Shown piece by piece: positions 10,774 to 23,369 of a stretch of 64,000 nucleotides of DNA. The notes under the pieces are model-generated. The model did no database searches. It saw only the letters and a list, made by a program, of their open reading frames with translations, and was not told where the DNA came from. The position numbers and the translations under genes are program-made. The DNA is from Plantago ovata (Eukaryota; Streptophyta; Magnoliopsida; Lamiales; Plantaginaceae), in the NCBI GenBank assembly GCA_028274465.1, contig CM051456.1, positions 100,283,050-100,347,049 of the forward strand, in the 5' to 3' direction. Position 1 is the first letter of the stretch. Every line of letters begins with the position of its first letter.

Positions 10774-11622
10774 TTTGTCTCTCAAAATAATGTGCAAGTC
10801 AAGCAACTCAAGGATGGAATATTCATAAATCAAGCAAAGTATGCAAAGAAAATACTCATAAAATTCAGGATCAAAGAAGATGAAAAACCTGAAAAGATCC
10901 CTATGAGTGTTGGTACCGAATTGGGCTATACTAAAGAAGACAAATGTGTTGATGAACACAAGTATAGGAAGCTCATTGGTTCCTTGCTGTATTTAACAAC
11001 AAGTAGGCCTAACATTCAGTATGTTGTTTGTGTGTGTGCAAGATTTCAATCTCATCCTAGAGAATCACACTACAAGAAAGCTCTTAAAATACTGAAATAT
11101 GTCAAAGGTACTGTCAATATTGGATTGTGGCATCCAAAAGATTCTGGTTTGTCACTAGTTGGCTATTCAGATGCTGACCATGGAGGCTCTACACTTGACA
11201 AAAAGAGTACATTTGGAACTTGTCAGTTCTTAGGAACAAGACTGATTTCTTGGTTCAGCAAGAAGCAAACTTGTGTGACAAATTCTTCCACAGAATTTGA
11301 ATATTTTGCAGCTGGTTGTTGCACTTCTCAAATCTTATGGATTCAGCAACAACTAAGAGATTATGGTATCTTTGAAAAGAAGACTCCAATCTTTTGTGAT
11401 AATACAAGTGCTATTGCTATCATGCAAAATCCAAAGTTCCACTCAACAACTAAGCACATTGATATTAGACATCACTACATAAGAGACCATGTTGAGAAAA
11501 GAGATATTGAGGTAATTCAGGTAGGTATTGATGATCAACTTGCTGACATCTTTACCAAGCTACTGCCTGATAATATATTTTCAATCCTAAGATACAAACT
11601 TGGGTTATTGAAACTTGCCTAA
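10774..11622 (+). pseudogene. copia polyprotein C-terminus: end of reverse transcriptase and RNase H
   Basis: The frame is open into the truncated edge; the first in-frame Met-like codon is only a GTG. Residues about 50-70 give the copia motif KLIGSLLYLTTSRPNI, then the RNase H domain with GYSDADHGG, KSTFGTCQFLG and SSTEFEY, then ADIFTKLLP near the end. The usual TEAEY-type motif reads TEFEY here, so an active-site-region residue is altered. TAA ends the frame at 11620-11622. Confidence 0.88.
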
Positions 11623-11649
11623 AATATGTTGGAATTATACTACAAGGTT

Positions 11650-11943
11650 GCTGAAATGGGCATTCAGCAAGGACTAAATCTATATGATATGAAACTTGTA
11701 GTATACCTCCAATAAAAAGTAATTCAGCAAAAGTTATGATTCTTGACTTTATTAAAAGCTAAGCTGATTACTAAAGTTTGCTGAAACAGGCATTAAACAA
11801 ACAGAGGAATTTTTACAAACTGATATTTGTTAAGGAAACTTGTTTGCATAATGTTGAAACGGGCATTCAGTGTTAAAAAGGGAACAAAGATTGCTGAAAC
11901 AGGAATTCAGACAATCTTGGAAGGAACTGAGACGGGAACTCAG
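11650..11943 (+). repeat. Array of five hairpins with a constant loop in copia spacer
   Basis: GCTGAA-ATGGGCA-TTCAGC at 11650-11668; a decayed copy at 11780-11794; TTGAA-ACGGGCA-TTCAG at 11854-11870; CTGAA-ACAGGAA-TTCAG at 11894-11910; CTGAG-ACGGGAA-CTCAG at 11927-11943. The last stem differs from the others at a paired position on both arms. The array follows the pol stop by 28 bases. Confidence 0.65.
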
Positions 11944-12408
11944 CAAAGTAAATACATTTTTGTCCTTCACATAATTACACTTTATTATCTCAACCAAAAG
12001 ATGTATTTGCTGAGACATGAACTCTGAAATACAAATGATTATCAAAAGAAAAGAGATAATTAGTTAAGGGGGAAATTCAACAAACACAAAGATCAAAAGC
12101 AATTTGGATAAAATTTGATAAAGTGTTTGATTGATTTTATGATCCTTTGGTTAAAAAGAGGTAATTATTATGATTTTTTTGGCACAGATAAACTAAAAAG
12201 GCAATGAGTGCTTATTAGTTAATCTGGTTCGTTGATTTTAAGCAAGATGCTTATCCAACGGTACAATTTGTGAGATTAGACACGATCTGACAGTTACTCA
12301 CTAGTGGGCCACTATGCATTTATTATGCGTGCACCTTCCAAGCACTTGTATATCTGTTTTTACCTTGCTGAGATCTTAAATCAATTAAGACTCTCAAACA
12401 TCAGAGTA

Positions 12409-12420
12409 CTATATAAAGAG
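12409..12420 (+). promoter_or_regulatory. Candidate internal TATA box before env-position ORF
   Basis: CTATATAAAGAG lies 154 bases before the ATG at 12574, between pol and the env-position ORF. The LTR promoter has a similar TATA form (18352-18361). No experimental evidence; inferred from position and consensus. Confidence 0.3.
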
Positions 12421-12573
12421 GAGTCTGTTCATAAGACAAAAACTTTTACAGACTCCGACAAAAACTTTGCCATTTCAAGCACAAACAAACCTCTGAGTTT
12501 TTCTGCAACTCTCCGGTCAAACTTGATTTTGCAAAGTTTACTGTTCCGATTTTCTTTGTCCCTATATATATAA

Positions 12574-15500
12574 GTGAAGATGGCTCCCAAAAGATCATCT
12601 AGCTCTGCCCCAAAAGACCCAAAAACTTCCAAGTTCCAAAAATCGAAAAGTTCCTCTTCTGCACCGGTTGCAACACAAGAAGCACCTACAATTGTGAACA
12701 ATAGACTTTCACAATCGCCCATGGATGGAACTTATCTAGACACTGAAAAGTATAAAGGTAAGATGCAATGGGGTTGAGGCACCTGCAAAGTTCAGCAAAG
12801 TGGATGTTAAAAGAAAACACCTAATTGAATCACTCAAATTAGTGTGCCTCTTTCTGATTAGAGTAGTAGACTCTCAAGTTGGTGGAATAGACTAAATAGG
12901 GCTGAAAAGATGGCCTTTACTGAGAATTATCTTCAACAATGTTAAAACTGACCTGAATTGGGCTAAGTTCATTTTTAACAAACTTGTGGAAAATGCTGAA
13001 AAATTTAAATTTTCAGTTGAAGATAATCTGGTAAGCCCCACTGAGAATGTCTCTTACGGACTGAAGTTGTGCTACCTCTTACAGAAGATGGATTTCGTCC
13101 TTAGGGAAAATCTCCCTATGGAATCCATGTGGATGCTGGGAAAGCATACCACCGAACAAAAAGCTAAGAAAGCTCAATCCAATCCTGCACTAGCACACTC
13201 AGCAATTGGCTCAAGGAAGAGGAAGACTTCTACAAAAGCTCCTTTTGCTGACACAACACCCCCTGTTGATGTTTGTAATTTCCAAGAAAAAGAAGGTTGC
13301 CGAGAAAGCAACTTCTTCAGTGCAGAGTCCAACTCATCAAGATGAGACTGCTGAGAAGAAGGAGATTGATACCTCTTCTTCAGTCCCTACTGCGACTACT
13401 CGCAGAGTTACAAGGAAGACTGCTGAAAGCGTAGTTCCAGTCACAGCTGAAAGTGTTGTTGATCAGACAACTGATGTCTTAGCTAAAGTTGTCAAAACAG
13501 GAAAGACTAAGGCTAAGAGAACCAAGAAAACTGCTAGAAAGCAGGTAGCCCCAGTCCCTTCAGTAGATACTCTTTCATCTTCTGACGAATTTTCTGACAC
13601 ACCAGAGGACCAAAAGCTCACTAAAAGGCCGAGGAAAAGGTAATCTGGTCATGCAGCTGAAAAAATTCTTCCAAGCAGTGGAAATGCAAACCCTGCTGAA
13701 GAAAAAGATGATACTTAGTCAGCAAACACTCAGGAACTACAAGTCCCTCCTCTTTATGAAATAACAATGGCTCCACAAAGTGATGTGGGAGCAGAGTTGT
13801 TGAAGGTTGCTGAAACAACAACAAAAGAAAAGCTGACTGTTGCTGAAAAAGCAACCAGTCCGGAAAAAGATCTTGCTGAGACAGCAACTGAGAAAGAGAG
13901 TGTGCTTGCTGACACTCACCTAGAAGGACCATCCGATGACGCACACAAAGCTGCTGAGGATGAAATGAATGAGGCAGCCTTCGTGGAACCTGACCAACAA
14001 GTACAAGATGTACTCAAATATATACAAGTTGATATGGATCAAGAAGTGCAAGAGAGATCAGATGTCTCTGTGCCACCATTCATGACCGAGAAAGAGCTCA
14101 ACGGTCAAGGTTCTTATGCTCAACTTGTTTCATCTGAAACAAGGGAGAATGCTGAACAAGCATCTCAGTTAGAGCAAACCAAGAAGTCTGCTGAGGAAGA
14201 GATCAAAAGAAATGACGAAGAGGCTGATACTTCAACAAGGATCGAATCTACTACTGTTGAACCTCAGCAGGTAGCTGATTCAAATAATCTATCTTTGTCA
14301 TTATGTTTTGATTTATTATCTTTAGCTAACTCACATTCTTTTCAGACTTCTCAAGAGACGGATACAAGCAAGAAGCATGGTGAAGCTTCCATATCAGAAC
14401 CAATTCCTCCTGTTCAGCAGGTAGAACTTGTTTTTGATAAATTAACTAAGTTTTATAACTTAGTACTTGTATCTCATGTATTGTTATTACATGAACTTGC
14501 AAATCAGGATGCTAATCAAGGTCCTGAAGAAATGATTATAGAGATAGCACAACCATGTGTGCAAAATGAGTCTGCTTCTTCTCAGCATGTAGCTCATTTA
14601 TCAGTTAAAGACTCTATTTGTATAATCAAATTGCCTGATCTAGAGATACTTTCTCCTCAAGAAAGTTCAACATACATGTACAAACAGTTCAAAAAGACTA
14701 CTTTGTCCAAGGTTGTGAAATCTTTCAGCACCTGGCAAAAGTACAGATCTATGGACTTTGCTGAACTCTTCCCTCTTCTCATCAATGGCAAGAAGAAGCA
14801 ATCATTGCTCAATCTGGAAGCTTTCATTTATTCTGTGATGCCGATGGATCATGTTACTTTTGCTGAGCAAATGGATAGCGAACTACTCAATACCGTCAAC
14901 AAGATGCTCAAGAAAAAGTTCAAAGAAGCTAGTCTCAATGACCAAGCTGAATTGCTGAAGAACAACTTTGTTCCTGCAGTAGCTGATCCAGAAGTAATAA
15001 CTGAAGAAAAGGAAGTGACTAGTAAAGCTTTGTACAAGTCTATTCCTATAGTCATCCTTACTGATGATGAAGGATATGATGAAGAAAAATAAGAGGATGA
15101 GGACTCCAGTGGTGAGAATGATCCTGATGGTTCTAAGGACTCAAAGGACGACGATGATGATACCCAAGGTTCTAGTCCCGGTGCTGGTGGAAAGATAACT
15201 AAGGCTAAAGATCAGCCTGATCAAGCACATGCTAAAAAGCATGATGCTGAGCCACCACCTCCCAGAAACCCTAATGAAACCACTCCCACTACTACTGAGA
15301 AACCAACAGCTGATACTGCTGTTGAGACAATTGAAATTTCTACAGCTGAACAAGTTGTAGAGAATACTGAAAAGCCAACAACTGAAGAAGTTGTTGATGC
15401 TGAAACTGCTCAGAAGCTTGCTGAAATTGCCAAAGGAAAAAAGAAGCTTGCTGATGATGAATTAGCTGCACAAGCTATGATCAAGGTTACTACTGAAAAC

Positions 15501-17303
15501 CTTGATAAGGAGGAAGCTGAAGATCTCAGAAAGGCTATTCAGAACAGCCTAATGATAAATGTTCCAGAGACTCAACATTTTGAGATTGCTCAGTCTTCTG
15601 GAATAAAAGATACAGAACAAACTTCACTTCCACCTCCTACTACTGGTGAAACTCCAGTTGATGAGTCTCAAGCGTTGCATTCAGCAACCGCTCATCCCGA
15701 CCAATAAGAAGTGGCTGACAGAGAAAAGCTAGCATGCATGGAGGATGATGCTGATAGTTCCTCTGGCTTCTCTGATTATGATGGAGACAATGCTGGAGAT
15801 AAGATTGCTTAAACACAAGCTGACCCTACTGAAACCAATGTAGTGGCTCATGTTGAAACTCCTGATGCACTCCATCACACTGACTCTTCAGACGACGACC
15901 ATGAAACGCATGAAACTGCGCACGCTGAAGATCAGTTCGCCACTGAATTGAAGGCTTATTTAGTTTCTCCCTCACTTGTACCATTTCCAGATGTGGACAG
16001 TGTTACACCAAGGATTAATGCACTACTACAAGTTCACAAACAGTGCACTGATGAGGATGAAATACTACTTTCTGAAGAGCCAATGAACATTGAAAAGATC
16101 TTGAAGGTCTTTCTGACAAGAATAACAAGTCTTACTTTGGCTCAGGCTGATGTTAATACACAACACAAGACCAATGATGCATCTTCAGTCCAAACGATGA
16201 GAGTTGCTAAAAATGCACTCAAAAAGGCACAAAAGGCCCTTGAAGAAAAGGATGCCATCATTGAAAGACTAAACAAAGATATGGATGAAGTTAGACATAC
16301 TATGTCTAAACTTAACAAAGGTCAGCAAGAGATGATCTTGCACTTTAATGGGCTAAAGACTCTTACTGACTTCTGTAATGAGTACTTTTCCACCCAAGTC
16401 TTTGCTGACAAGCAATCCATGTCTAAGGGGGAAGAAAAACAGAAGAGATCAAAAAAGAGTAAAAAGGATTTACCTCCTACTGCTCTTCTCCTATGCTGAA
16501 GTTGACAAATCATCCACTTGATGCTGAAAAAGTATCAACCAGTCTCAGAAAAGATCTGAGACTGAAACTGAGAGAAGTTCAGCACCTGCAGCAAAGAAGA
16601 TGAGAACTACTGCTGATACTTCTGAAACATGTGGAGAAGCTCACATCATGTACGAAACTGACAATGATGATGATGATGAGTTGCCTTTAACCAAAGTTCT
16701 CAATATTAAGCCTATCTCTACTCTGACTCCATCTGGACAGTCTAAGCACTTCTCTTCTGACTACAGATCCTCAACAAAGGATCATGGAAATGCTAAGTCA
16801 AGAAGAAGAAGAAAAAGAGAAGAGAAATAAGGCTTTCTGACATTGCAGTAGGTACTGGCATCGGATGTACAAAGACTAGCAACGAGGAAACCACTCAAAA
16901 TGTGGTCAGAAACCTCAAAGGTTGCTCGATTCTTAAGCTGGAAGACCTACTAGCAAATGATTTCTTTCCAACTGCTGTGCTAAATCAGCTTTATACTTGG
17001 ATTGATCTAAAAGTTGTGAAGAAAGAAAGGGATCCTCCTCCCTACCCAAGGAACATTGCTGCAAAATGGCTGAATACTGAAATCTTGGTAAGAAAAAACT
17101 TTATCAGCAAGAAGTTAAGACAAGAGCCTGACTTCATCAAGCCTATGGATGTTGCTTACTACAATGACCCTATAACCAACAAGTCCAAAAAGAAACATCA
17201 CTTCATTCCCAATGAATTTTTCTATCTTACTACAAAGGATCAAGATGAAGACCTCAGTTGGTTAAGGAAGATTCATGCCAATAAGGGAACTTCTGACACT
17301 TAA
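12574..17303 (+). pseudogene. Env-position ORF of the Sirevirus-like element, multiply broken
   Basis: Starts with ATG at 12574 (MAPKRSSSSAPKDPK). After frameshifts near 12775 and 13200 the frame starting at 13206 continues, with stops, to 17303 (open segments 13206-13643, 13767-15092, 15477-15707, 15843-16499, 16902-17303). Most of it is low-complexity Ala/Glu/Thr/Lys-rich text with repeated AEKAT/AETAT-like units. A clear coiled-coil segment is encoded at about 16200-16400 (KKAQKALEEKDAIIERL). The C-terminal part (LEDLLANDFFPTAVLNQLY) looks globular. No convincing signal peptide or membrane anchor is visible, so an envelope role is only positional inference. Confidence 0.6.
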
Positions 17304-17786
17304 CTCCTACATGCTAGCAATTGGGGTGTGCACTTATGGGTAGTACACTACAAAGATCTGAATGGTAAAACTCATCACTATACTGCCTGTAAGAATGCAA
17401 GAATAATTCAACTTGAAGTCCACAAACTTCTTGAAATTATGAGAAGGACTGCATTGAATTTACTGCCCTTGCTAAAAAGAGTGTAAGAGATATTCTCATA
17501 GAATCCTCTACTGGACAAGCTTAGAGATTCTTAAAAAGCTTTCCTTGTGTAATGATTGTAATAGTTATCTATGTTCTTTCTTGTAAAACTTACTACTGAA
17601 AGATAACTATCAGCAATCAACTTTTGATAACTCTTATTGGTTCTTGATTATGCAAATTACTTATGCTTACTGTTTTATTATTCAAGTATGTTTGCATTAA
17701 TCAAATGATTTATTCAACATCAGAAATCTCTAAAAGGGTAACAATTAATTTAGCCATGGATTGGTGTCATCAAAAAGGGGAAAATT

Positions 17787-19301
17787 TGTTAGGAAACTTG
17801 TAATTTTGATGAACAACATACCATGCTAAATTAAGAACAATCCAGTGATTAGTACTCTTAGGGTCCATAGGAAATTAGAATTTTTAAAGGACATTGTAAA
17901 AGAGGAACATCTGCTGAAGACTTAGTATAGGTACTAGATAGGTTCTTTTGTCTGCTGATGATGTACGTTGTTTGCTGAAACAATCTATTGAAGTATAAGA
18001 AAAGATTTGAAGACAAGAAGACTTGAAGTTTGCTGAGATTTGGTATCTATATAAGGCACATAGTAAAGTTAACTAAAGCATATATTACAGCAAACCAGAA
18101 AACACCAGTGTTACACTTGAGTCTGCTGAGCTAATATAACTTGCTAAGTAACTACATGTGACCTTACTTGCTGAAGTAGTACTTTCATTGAGGTCCAAGT
18201 TTCAAACGTTGAAACAGGTCAAAGAGCATTAAATGAAAAGCATGACGTTCTGAAAAAGTTGAACACGCTGCTGACAATACCTTTGTAGCAAGATAGTGAC
18301 AATTTTTGGCTCCGGCTTAGAATTTTAAAATTCAAACGGCACCAAGAAATCAATATAAATAGAGACCCTTAGGCAGTGAAAGAAAGTGTGTCAACAACGT
18401 GATCTTACTCTCACTTGTGCTTTCAAACTCACATCTTTCTTAAGCTCACTATTGTCTAAAGACCTGACCCAAGACTTAAGCTTGAAACAAAAGATACTTG
18501 TGAAGTAGTAGAACTCTGGCTAAGAAATTAGTTAAGTGTTCTTTCTCCTGAACAAGAAATAGTCTTGACACCCAGAAACAATATACTTGTAACTGAAAAG
18601 TTATTCAGTTGAGTTTCTCAAGATTACATGGTTTTAGCTGAAAAGTTAATCTCATTGTGATCTTCACCCAAAACCTCTCTAACTGATAAAACACCCTTTT
18701 ACAGGCGTGGAATTCAGGGGAACTAATCAAGCAAGGATTTGCTGATAAGTGTCCCAAGTTTGGTGGAGAACAAGATTTTAGTTCTCATGGAAACAAAACA
18801 AGGTTGCTTTGGTTTCTGGAATTCTAGTAGATTAGGTGTTGTAAAGAACCTCATCATCTATCTTAGTGAATTCAGTCCTGTCAAGGACAAAGTGGACTAG
18901 TTGAGGGATTAAGCCACCCTCAGATACCACTATAAAGTGTTTGTGTGATTTACTTACAGCATTTACATTTCAGCAAAGCTTTATTTTAGTTACTGCAGAC
19001 TCTTTCAAAAAACTTTCACTCAGCAGACTTGATTTAGAGTTGTTTTGTTTAACCTGCTGAGTTGTTATTTTTGTCAAAAGCACTTAATTCAAAAGACTTT
19101 CGTTCTCTGATTACTTAAGTATTGGCAAAGCTTATTACTGAACAAGTATTAAGCACCTTGCTGAGAAACAATATTAAGTATCAGCATAAGCTTTTTACTG
19201 AAAAGTAAAGCACCTTGCTGATAAAGTTTTAGACGACGAAAAAGTTTTAGAGACTATTCACCCCCACTCTAGTTTCTATTCGTTGTCTAAAGGGACCAAC
19301 A
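17787..19301 (+). repeat. 3' LTR of Sirevirus-like element
   Basis: Starts TGTTAGGAAACTTG after the polypurine tract and ends AGGGACCAACA. TATAAATAGAGACC at 18352-18365 is the probable TATA box. A second copy lies at 40532-42099. Confidence 0.8.
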
Positions 19302-19720
19302 TCGATCGATGAGGAGTGGTGGTGGTGAGCGGAGGTGAGACTATTGTGGTGGTGGACTGGATTTGATAAATCGAAATGGGGAAGAAGAGGGGGAATCGCG
19401 TCTGTATATAACTTCGTAGCGACGGATAAGGTCATCCGTCGCTCTGTATTTATTTTATTTTATTTTCCATCTTTCCTTATTAAATTAACCAGTATGGTCA
19501 ACGAGTTTAGCGACGGATGACGTCATCCGTCTCACCTATAGAGACGGATAGACCTTATCCGTCGCTAAACATGAGCCGGGTTGGGTCTCTAAAGGCACGA
19601 ACTGAGCTTAGAGCGCAGTTCGTCCTCATCCGTCGCTAATAGTAGCGATCCATCGCTAAATAGGAACTGGTTGCATCCTTATCTACTGATCCGTCAGTAA
19701 ATATCTGATTTCTTGTAGTG
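19302..19720 (-). mobile_element. CACTA (En/Spm) transposon terminus
   Basis: The right end reads TTTCTTGTAGTG, inverse of CACTACAAGAAA. GCGACGGAT and its inverse recur at about 19420-19640, as in CACTA subterminal regions. The left side is cut by the Sirevirus LTR, so only one end is present. No transposase remains. Confidence 0.65.
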
Positions 19721-20342
19721 CACACTCACTCCAATGAGTATAACTCCAAACGCATGCTAGTCTCAATCGCGTCATTCAGACACCTGTCCGGGATGACCTT
19801 CGACTAGGGAGAGTTCGGAATATATGATGTTTCACATAGGTCCCACTACTATGTGATAATCCATATTATCCTCTGGGAACATGTTTTGATATTGATACAA
19901 ACAACCAGATAAAGATATTACATGTTTTTGCCTAGTGTAATTACATACATAAGAAACATTAACATGAATAAACAAACATATACTCCCTCCGTCCTGGTGA
20001 GAGGCCTACGTTTGCTTTTTGTATGGTTTTTAATGAGAGGTTTTGTTTGATAGTGATTTATTAATATAGAATGGAATGTGGGTCAATATTTAAATGGTAG
20101 TGGTGGGAAAAAGGATTAAAGTAAATTGTGAATGTGGGGACAATGATTAAAGTAATATAAATGGTATGTGGGGTACCTTCCAAAAATAGAAACGTAAAGA
20201 ATTGATTGGGACGGTCCAAAAAGAAATACGTAAAGAAATGAGCGGGACAGATGAGTATATATTACGTTCATTGTGATGTAGTACATATAGTCCTCAAATG
20301 TGGTTGTCTCTTGGACATATTACTAACAGTTATTACATTCCA
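19721..20342 (-). repeat. Old copia LTR relic
   Basis: Matches the LTR at 60058-62142 in order, for example TAGTCTCA then CATTCAGAC and later the GTACATATA end block. It is interrupted by the Stowaway insertion at 19983-20255. Confidence 0.6.
19983..20255. mobile_element. Stowaway-type MITE
   Basis: CTCCCTCCGTCC at the left and GGGACAGATGAG at the right are imperfect inverted repeats of the Stowaway consensus, flanked by TA on both sides. It has no coding capacity. Confidence 0.75.
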
Positions 20343-20455
20343 CCTATGTTTTTTTAAATCCGGTCAGACTGATGAACCGATAGTGACTGGTTCAAAATTA
20401 TCCCAGTCCGACCATTTTGGGGGCGTCCGGTTCCTATTTTCAAAACATAGCATTC
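20343..20455. mobile_element. Small MITE with CTATGTTTT-type inverted ends
   Basis: CTATGTTTTTTTAAATCCGG on the left pairs imperfectly with the inverse of CCGGTTCCTATTTTCAAAAC on the right. The family is not assigned. Confidence 0.4.
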
Positions 20456-22056
20456 TACCCTCCTTAACATAAGTTTTGTTCCCAAAACTTGAATCAACTA
20501 CACTTCATTATGAGGAGGGAGGGTTAGGTTTTAAGAACCTTGCCTCCTTTAATTTAGCACTTCTCGGGCTTTGGGGTTGGAGATTGTTAGAAGGTGGAGA
20601 GGACCTTTGGATCAAAATCATCTCCTCAAAATATGGAGATATATGGAATTGTGTGGAAATTTGGGAAAATGGGAAAGAGGAACCGGTTGTTGGTCGGATT
20701 GGTGGAAGTATATCATAAAGTGGATGATGTCTAAAGAGTGGTTCAAAAGTAATGTTATAAAGAAGGTGGGAGATGGGAGGAAAACTTTGTTTTGGAAGGA
20801 AAAATGGTGCGATAAGGAAAAGTGTTTGAAGGATTTATTCCCAAGACTTTATAGACTTGAGACCAATAAGGAGGTTAAGGTGTGTGATAGACTAAGTTAG
20901 GTGGATCAATAGGTCTTTTTCTCTTGGAGTTGGTCGAGAACTCTTAGAGGAAGAGACTCGAGTCAAGTGGATGAACTCCAATCAAAGTTGAGTACCTCTT
21001 TCCATGGGGGAGTGGGTAGCGATGGTTGGGTTTGGCTTCACGGCATTTCGGATATATACTCGACAAAGGAAGGTTACGTGGTAGCTAGTGAGCTAGTAGG
21101 ACCGACTTCGTTAAGGAGATGGGCAAAAGTGGTGTGGAACAAGTTGGTTCCTTTAAAAGTGAGCATTTTTGTGTGGAAATTGATTCAAGATAAGATCCCT
21201 TCCAAAGTAAATCTCAAGAAGAGGGGCGTTTTCTTGACTAATGATGATGTGAGTTGTTCGAGATGTGAAGGAGTAGTTCAGAATTCGTGGCATATCTTTG
21301 GATCTTGCATTTTTGCTTACCAAGTTTGGGAGTCTTTGTTTGCTTGGCTCAATTTGCCAAATATTTTGGGTTCCAATTTGGAGGAAAACTTGGAGAATCT
21401 CACGAAGTGGGGAAAGAGTATCGATAGAGAGGGGTGGCTTGTAATTTGGTTTTGTACTATTTGGGCGCTTTAGAAGGATAGAAACGATTTAATCTACAAA
21501 GGTGTTGAGTGGAACAAGTGGCAAGTTTTGGAAAAATAAAGACACAAAGTTGGGTTTGCTTAAAAGGAAAAGGCAAGTTAAGCTCTTACAATCGGGTGGA
21601 GGAATGGTTATCGCATCTGTTTGTATTCCTTGAGACTTCGAACGTTTTCTTAGGAGGTTCCAAGGGTCGAAACTGGAGGTTCATACTTTTGCTACTTGAG
21701 GTGTCCTAGAGTTGAGTTGGAGCCTGATGGAGAACTTTCACTACACTATTACACGTGTTCACTTTTTCTAACTCTTTTTGTCTTGTTTATGGTTTTGAGA
21801 GTTTGTGGTTGCCGCACTCTTGGTGTTTGTGTCGGTTCCTGTTACTTTGTGGCGTTTTTGTGGCTACTGTTTCCCGGTGTGGTTTTGTGCGTGCGTTGTT
21901 ATGGGTGTGTTTGTTGGTGTGTGTGTGTTCGTGTTGTGTGTTGGTGATTTCTTTTTGTTCGTTTCTTCTGTCTGTTCGTGTTGTGTGTGTGTGTTTTGTT
22001 CGGTGTGTATCTAAGCTGGTGTTTGGGTTTCTTGGAGTGTTTTCTTTTTGGATTGT
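20456..22056 (+). pseudogene. LINE (L1-type) ORF2 C-terminal fragment with zf-RVT domain
   Basis: Broken frames from about 20476. The first part resembles the region after RT (GGLGFKNLASFNLALLGLWGWRLL). 20967-21473 encodes the zf-RVT region (WNKLVPLKVSIFVWKLIQDK, CSRCEGVVQNSWHIFGSC) with several stops between pieces. 21720-22056 is a G/T-rich tail without credible coding. It is cut at 22056 by a family A LTR. Confidence 0.8.
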
Positions 22057-23369
22057 TGATGAACGCGGGATTGTCAGTTCCGGATAAAGCAAATTAATTT
22101 GTTATTTAGCCAAAGGCAATTCACAACTACAACGAAAACCGTAGTGTAGCAGTAGAATGACCTCGAGTGTCGTTCTCTAAGGACTATAACTAGCTTTATC
22201 TATTTAACTAAAGAATATAAAAACAGCAGACGATATAGCAAAGGTTTTTCTAACAGATAATGGAGATTGGTGATAGTATGGTCCTTCAAAGCATAACGGG
22301 TTAATAATCATGCGTAAATTCCTCGGTCTTGCATGGAGATCTTTGATCAATCAATTGTCCTGTTGTAATTATCACACACTACGAAGATATAGATACTGAC
22401 AAGTCAAACACTATTGTCCAATTGTGTTCCGTAATTATTCAACACTACGAAGATATAGATATGCATAGGTCGACGAGGGTCCAATTGTGCATAATAATTA
22501 ATCAACATACGAAGATATAGGTTGCGCCTGATCAACGAAATAAACCAATAACACGGAGTATAATGCGCGATATAGCCATTAGCATGATTATCAACCCTTC
22601 GCTAAGAATTCACATACTACCACCAATGATAAGTTTAGCTACTCATAGTTGTCATGCAATCAATAGAAATCATAGAAGAAAACATGTTGAAAGATATATA
22701 AAAATAAGTAGAATAAACTGTAAGATACAATGTTACCGAAGGTTGTCAGTCTCCGAAGAATCGCGATCTTACAAGCTCCAAACTGCTATGAAAAAGTATC
22801 TCCTAAGCTACGAACCCCCAAAACAGGCTCTGGGAAGTTCCTACCTAAAACTACAGAGAAAGGTGAGAGAATAGGTCTGGAAAAGTATGAATTTCGGAGA
22901 AAAACTGAGCAACTATATATAGGCCTCGAATTTGTGTGGGGCGAAGGGCCCCACACACCGGGCGATTCGCCCGGTGTGGGGCGATTCGCCCCACGTCCCG
23001 GGCGATTCGCCCGGTAGTAAAATTCGCGGAATTCTGCGTTTTCGACGCGTTTTTGGATTTATTCCCCTTTTCGGACTCGGTTTCTGACTTCTAGTGGCCT
23101 TCTAACTTCCAGATTCGACCCCTAGACTCCAAATCCTATCCGGAAACCTTCAGATACTCCAAATAGGCTTCTGGAACACCAATTCCTTGTCAACTTCAAT
23201 ATAATTGCCCGGAAATCCTCATTTTTCAACCAAAACCTGTAAAATAAAAACTAAAGGGAAACGTGACACTATTCTAATAAAATGCAGTAAAATATAGCTA
23301 AATTAACATAGAGGATAGCTAAAATAGGTGAAAAAGACTCAAATGAAAGTGTAAAATACACATTCATCA
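22057..23369 (-). repeat. 3' LTR of family A element 3
   Basis: TGATGAA to TTCATCA, 1313 bases. The palindrome cluster is at about 22936-23013, with the CTATATATAG TATA element next to it at about 22912-22921. Confidence 0.85.

Larger units (their letters stand above)
10774..19301 (+). mobile_element. Sirevirus-like Ty1/copia element, 5' half missing
   Basis: Contains the end of pol, a hairpin-rich spacer, a long broken ORF in the env position, a polypurine tract (AAAAAGGGGAAAATT at about 17774-17786) and a 1.5-kb 3' LTR. A copia pol followed by an extra long ORF and long LTRs is the Sirevirus (SIRE/Maximus) layout. The 5' LTR, gag, protease and integrase are absent; the 5' break is against a family A LTR scrap. 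Confidence 0.75.

Noticed and set aside
19335-19520. Short plus- and minus-strand frames in the CACTA end
   Set aside because: Built on subterminal repeats and simple GGT runs; no domain.
21696-22092. Cys/Val-rich and Thr/His-rich frames after the LINE fragment
   Set aside because: G/T-rich simple sequence read on both strands; no domain, and the frames run into the next LTR.
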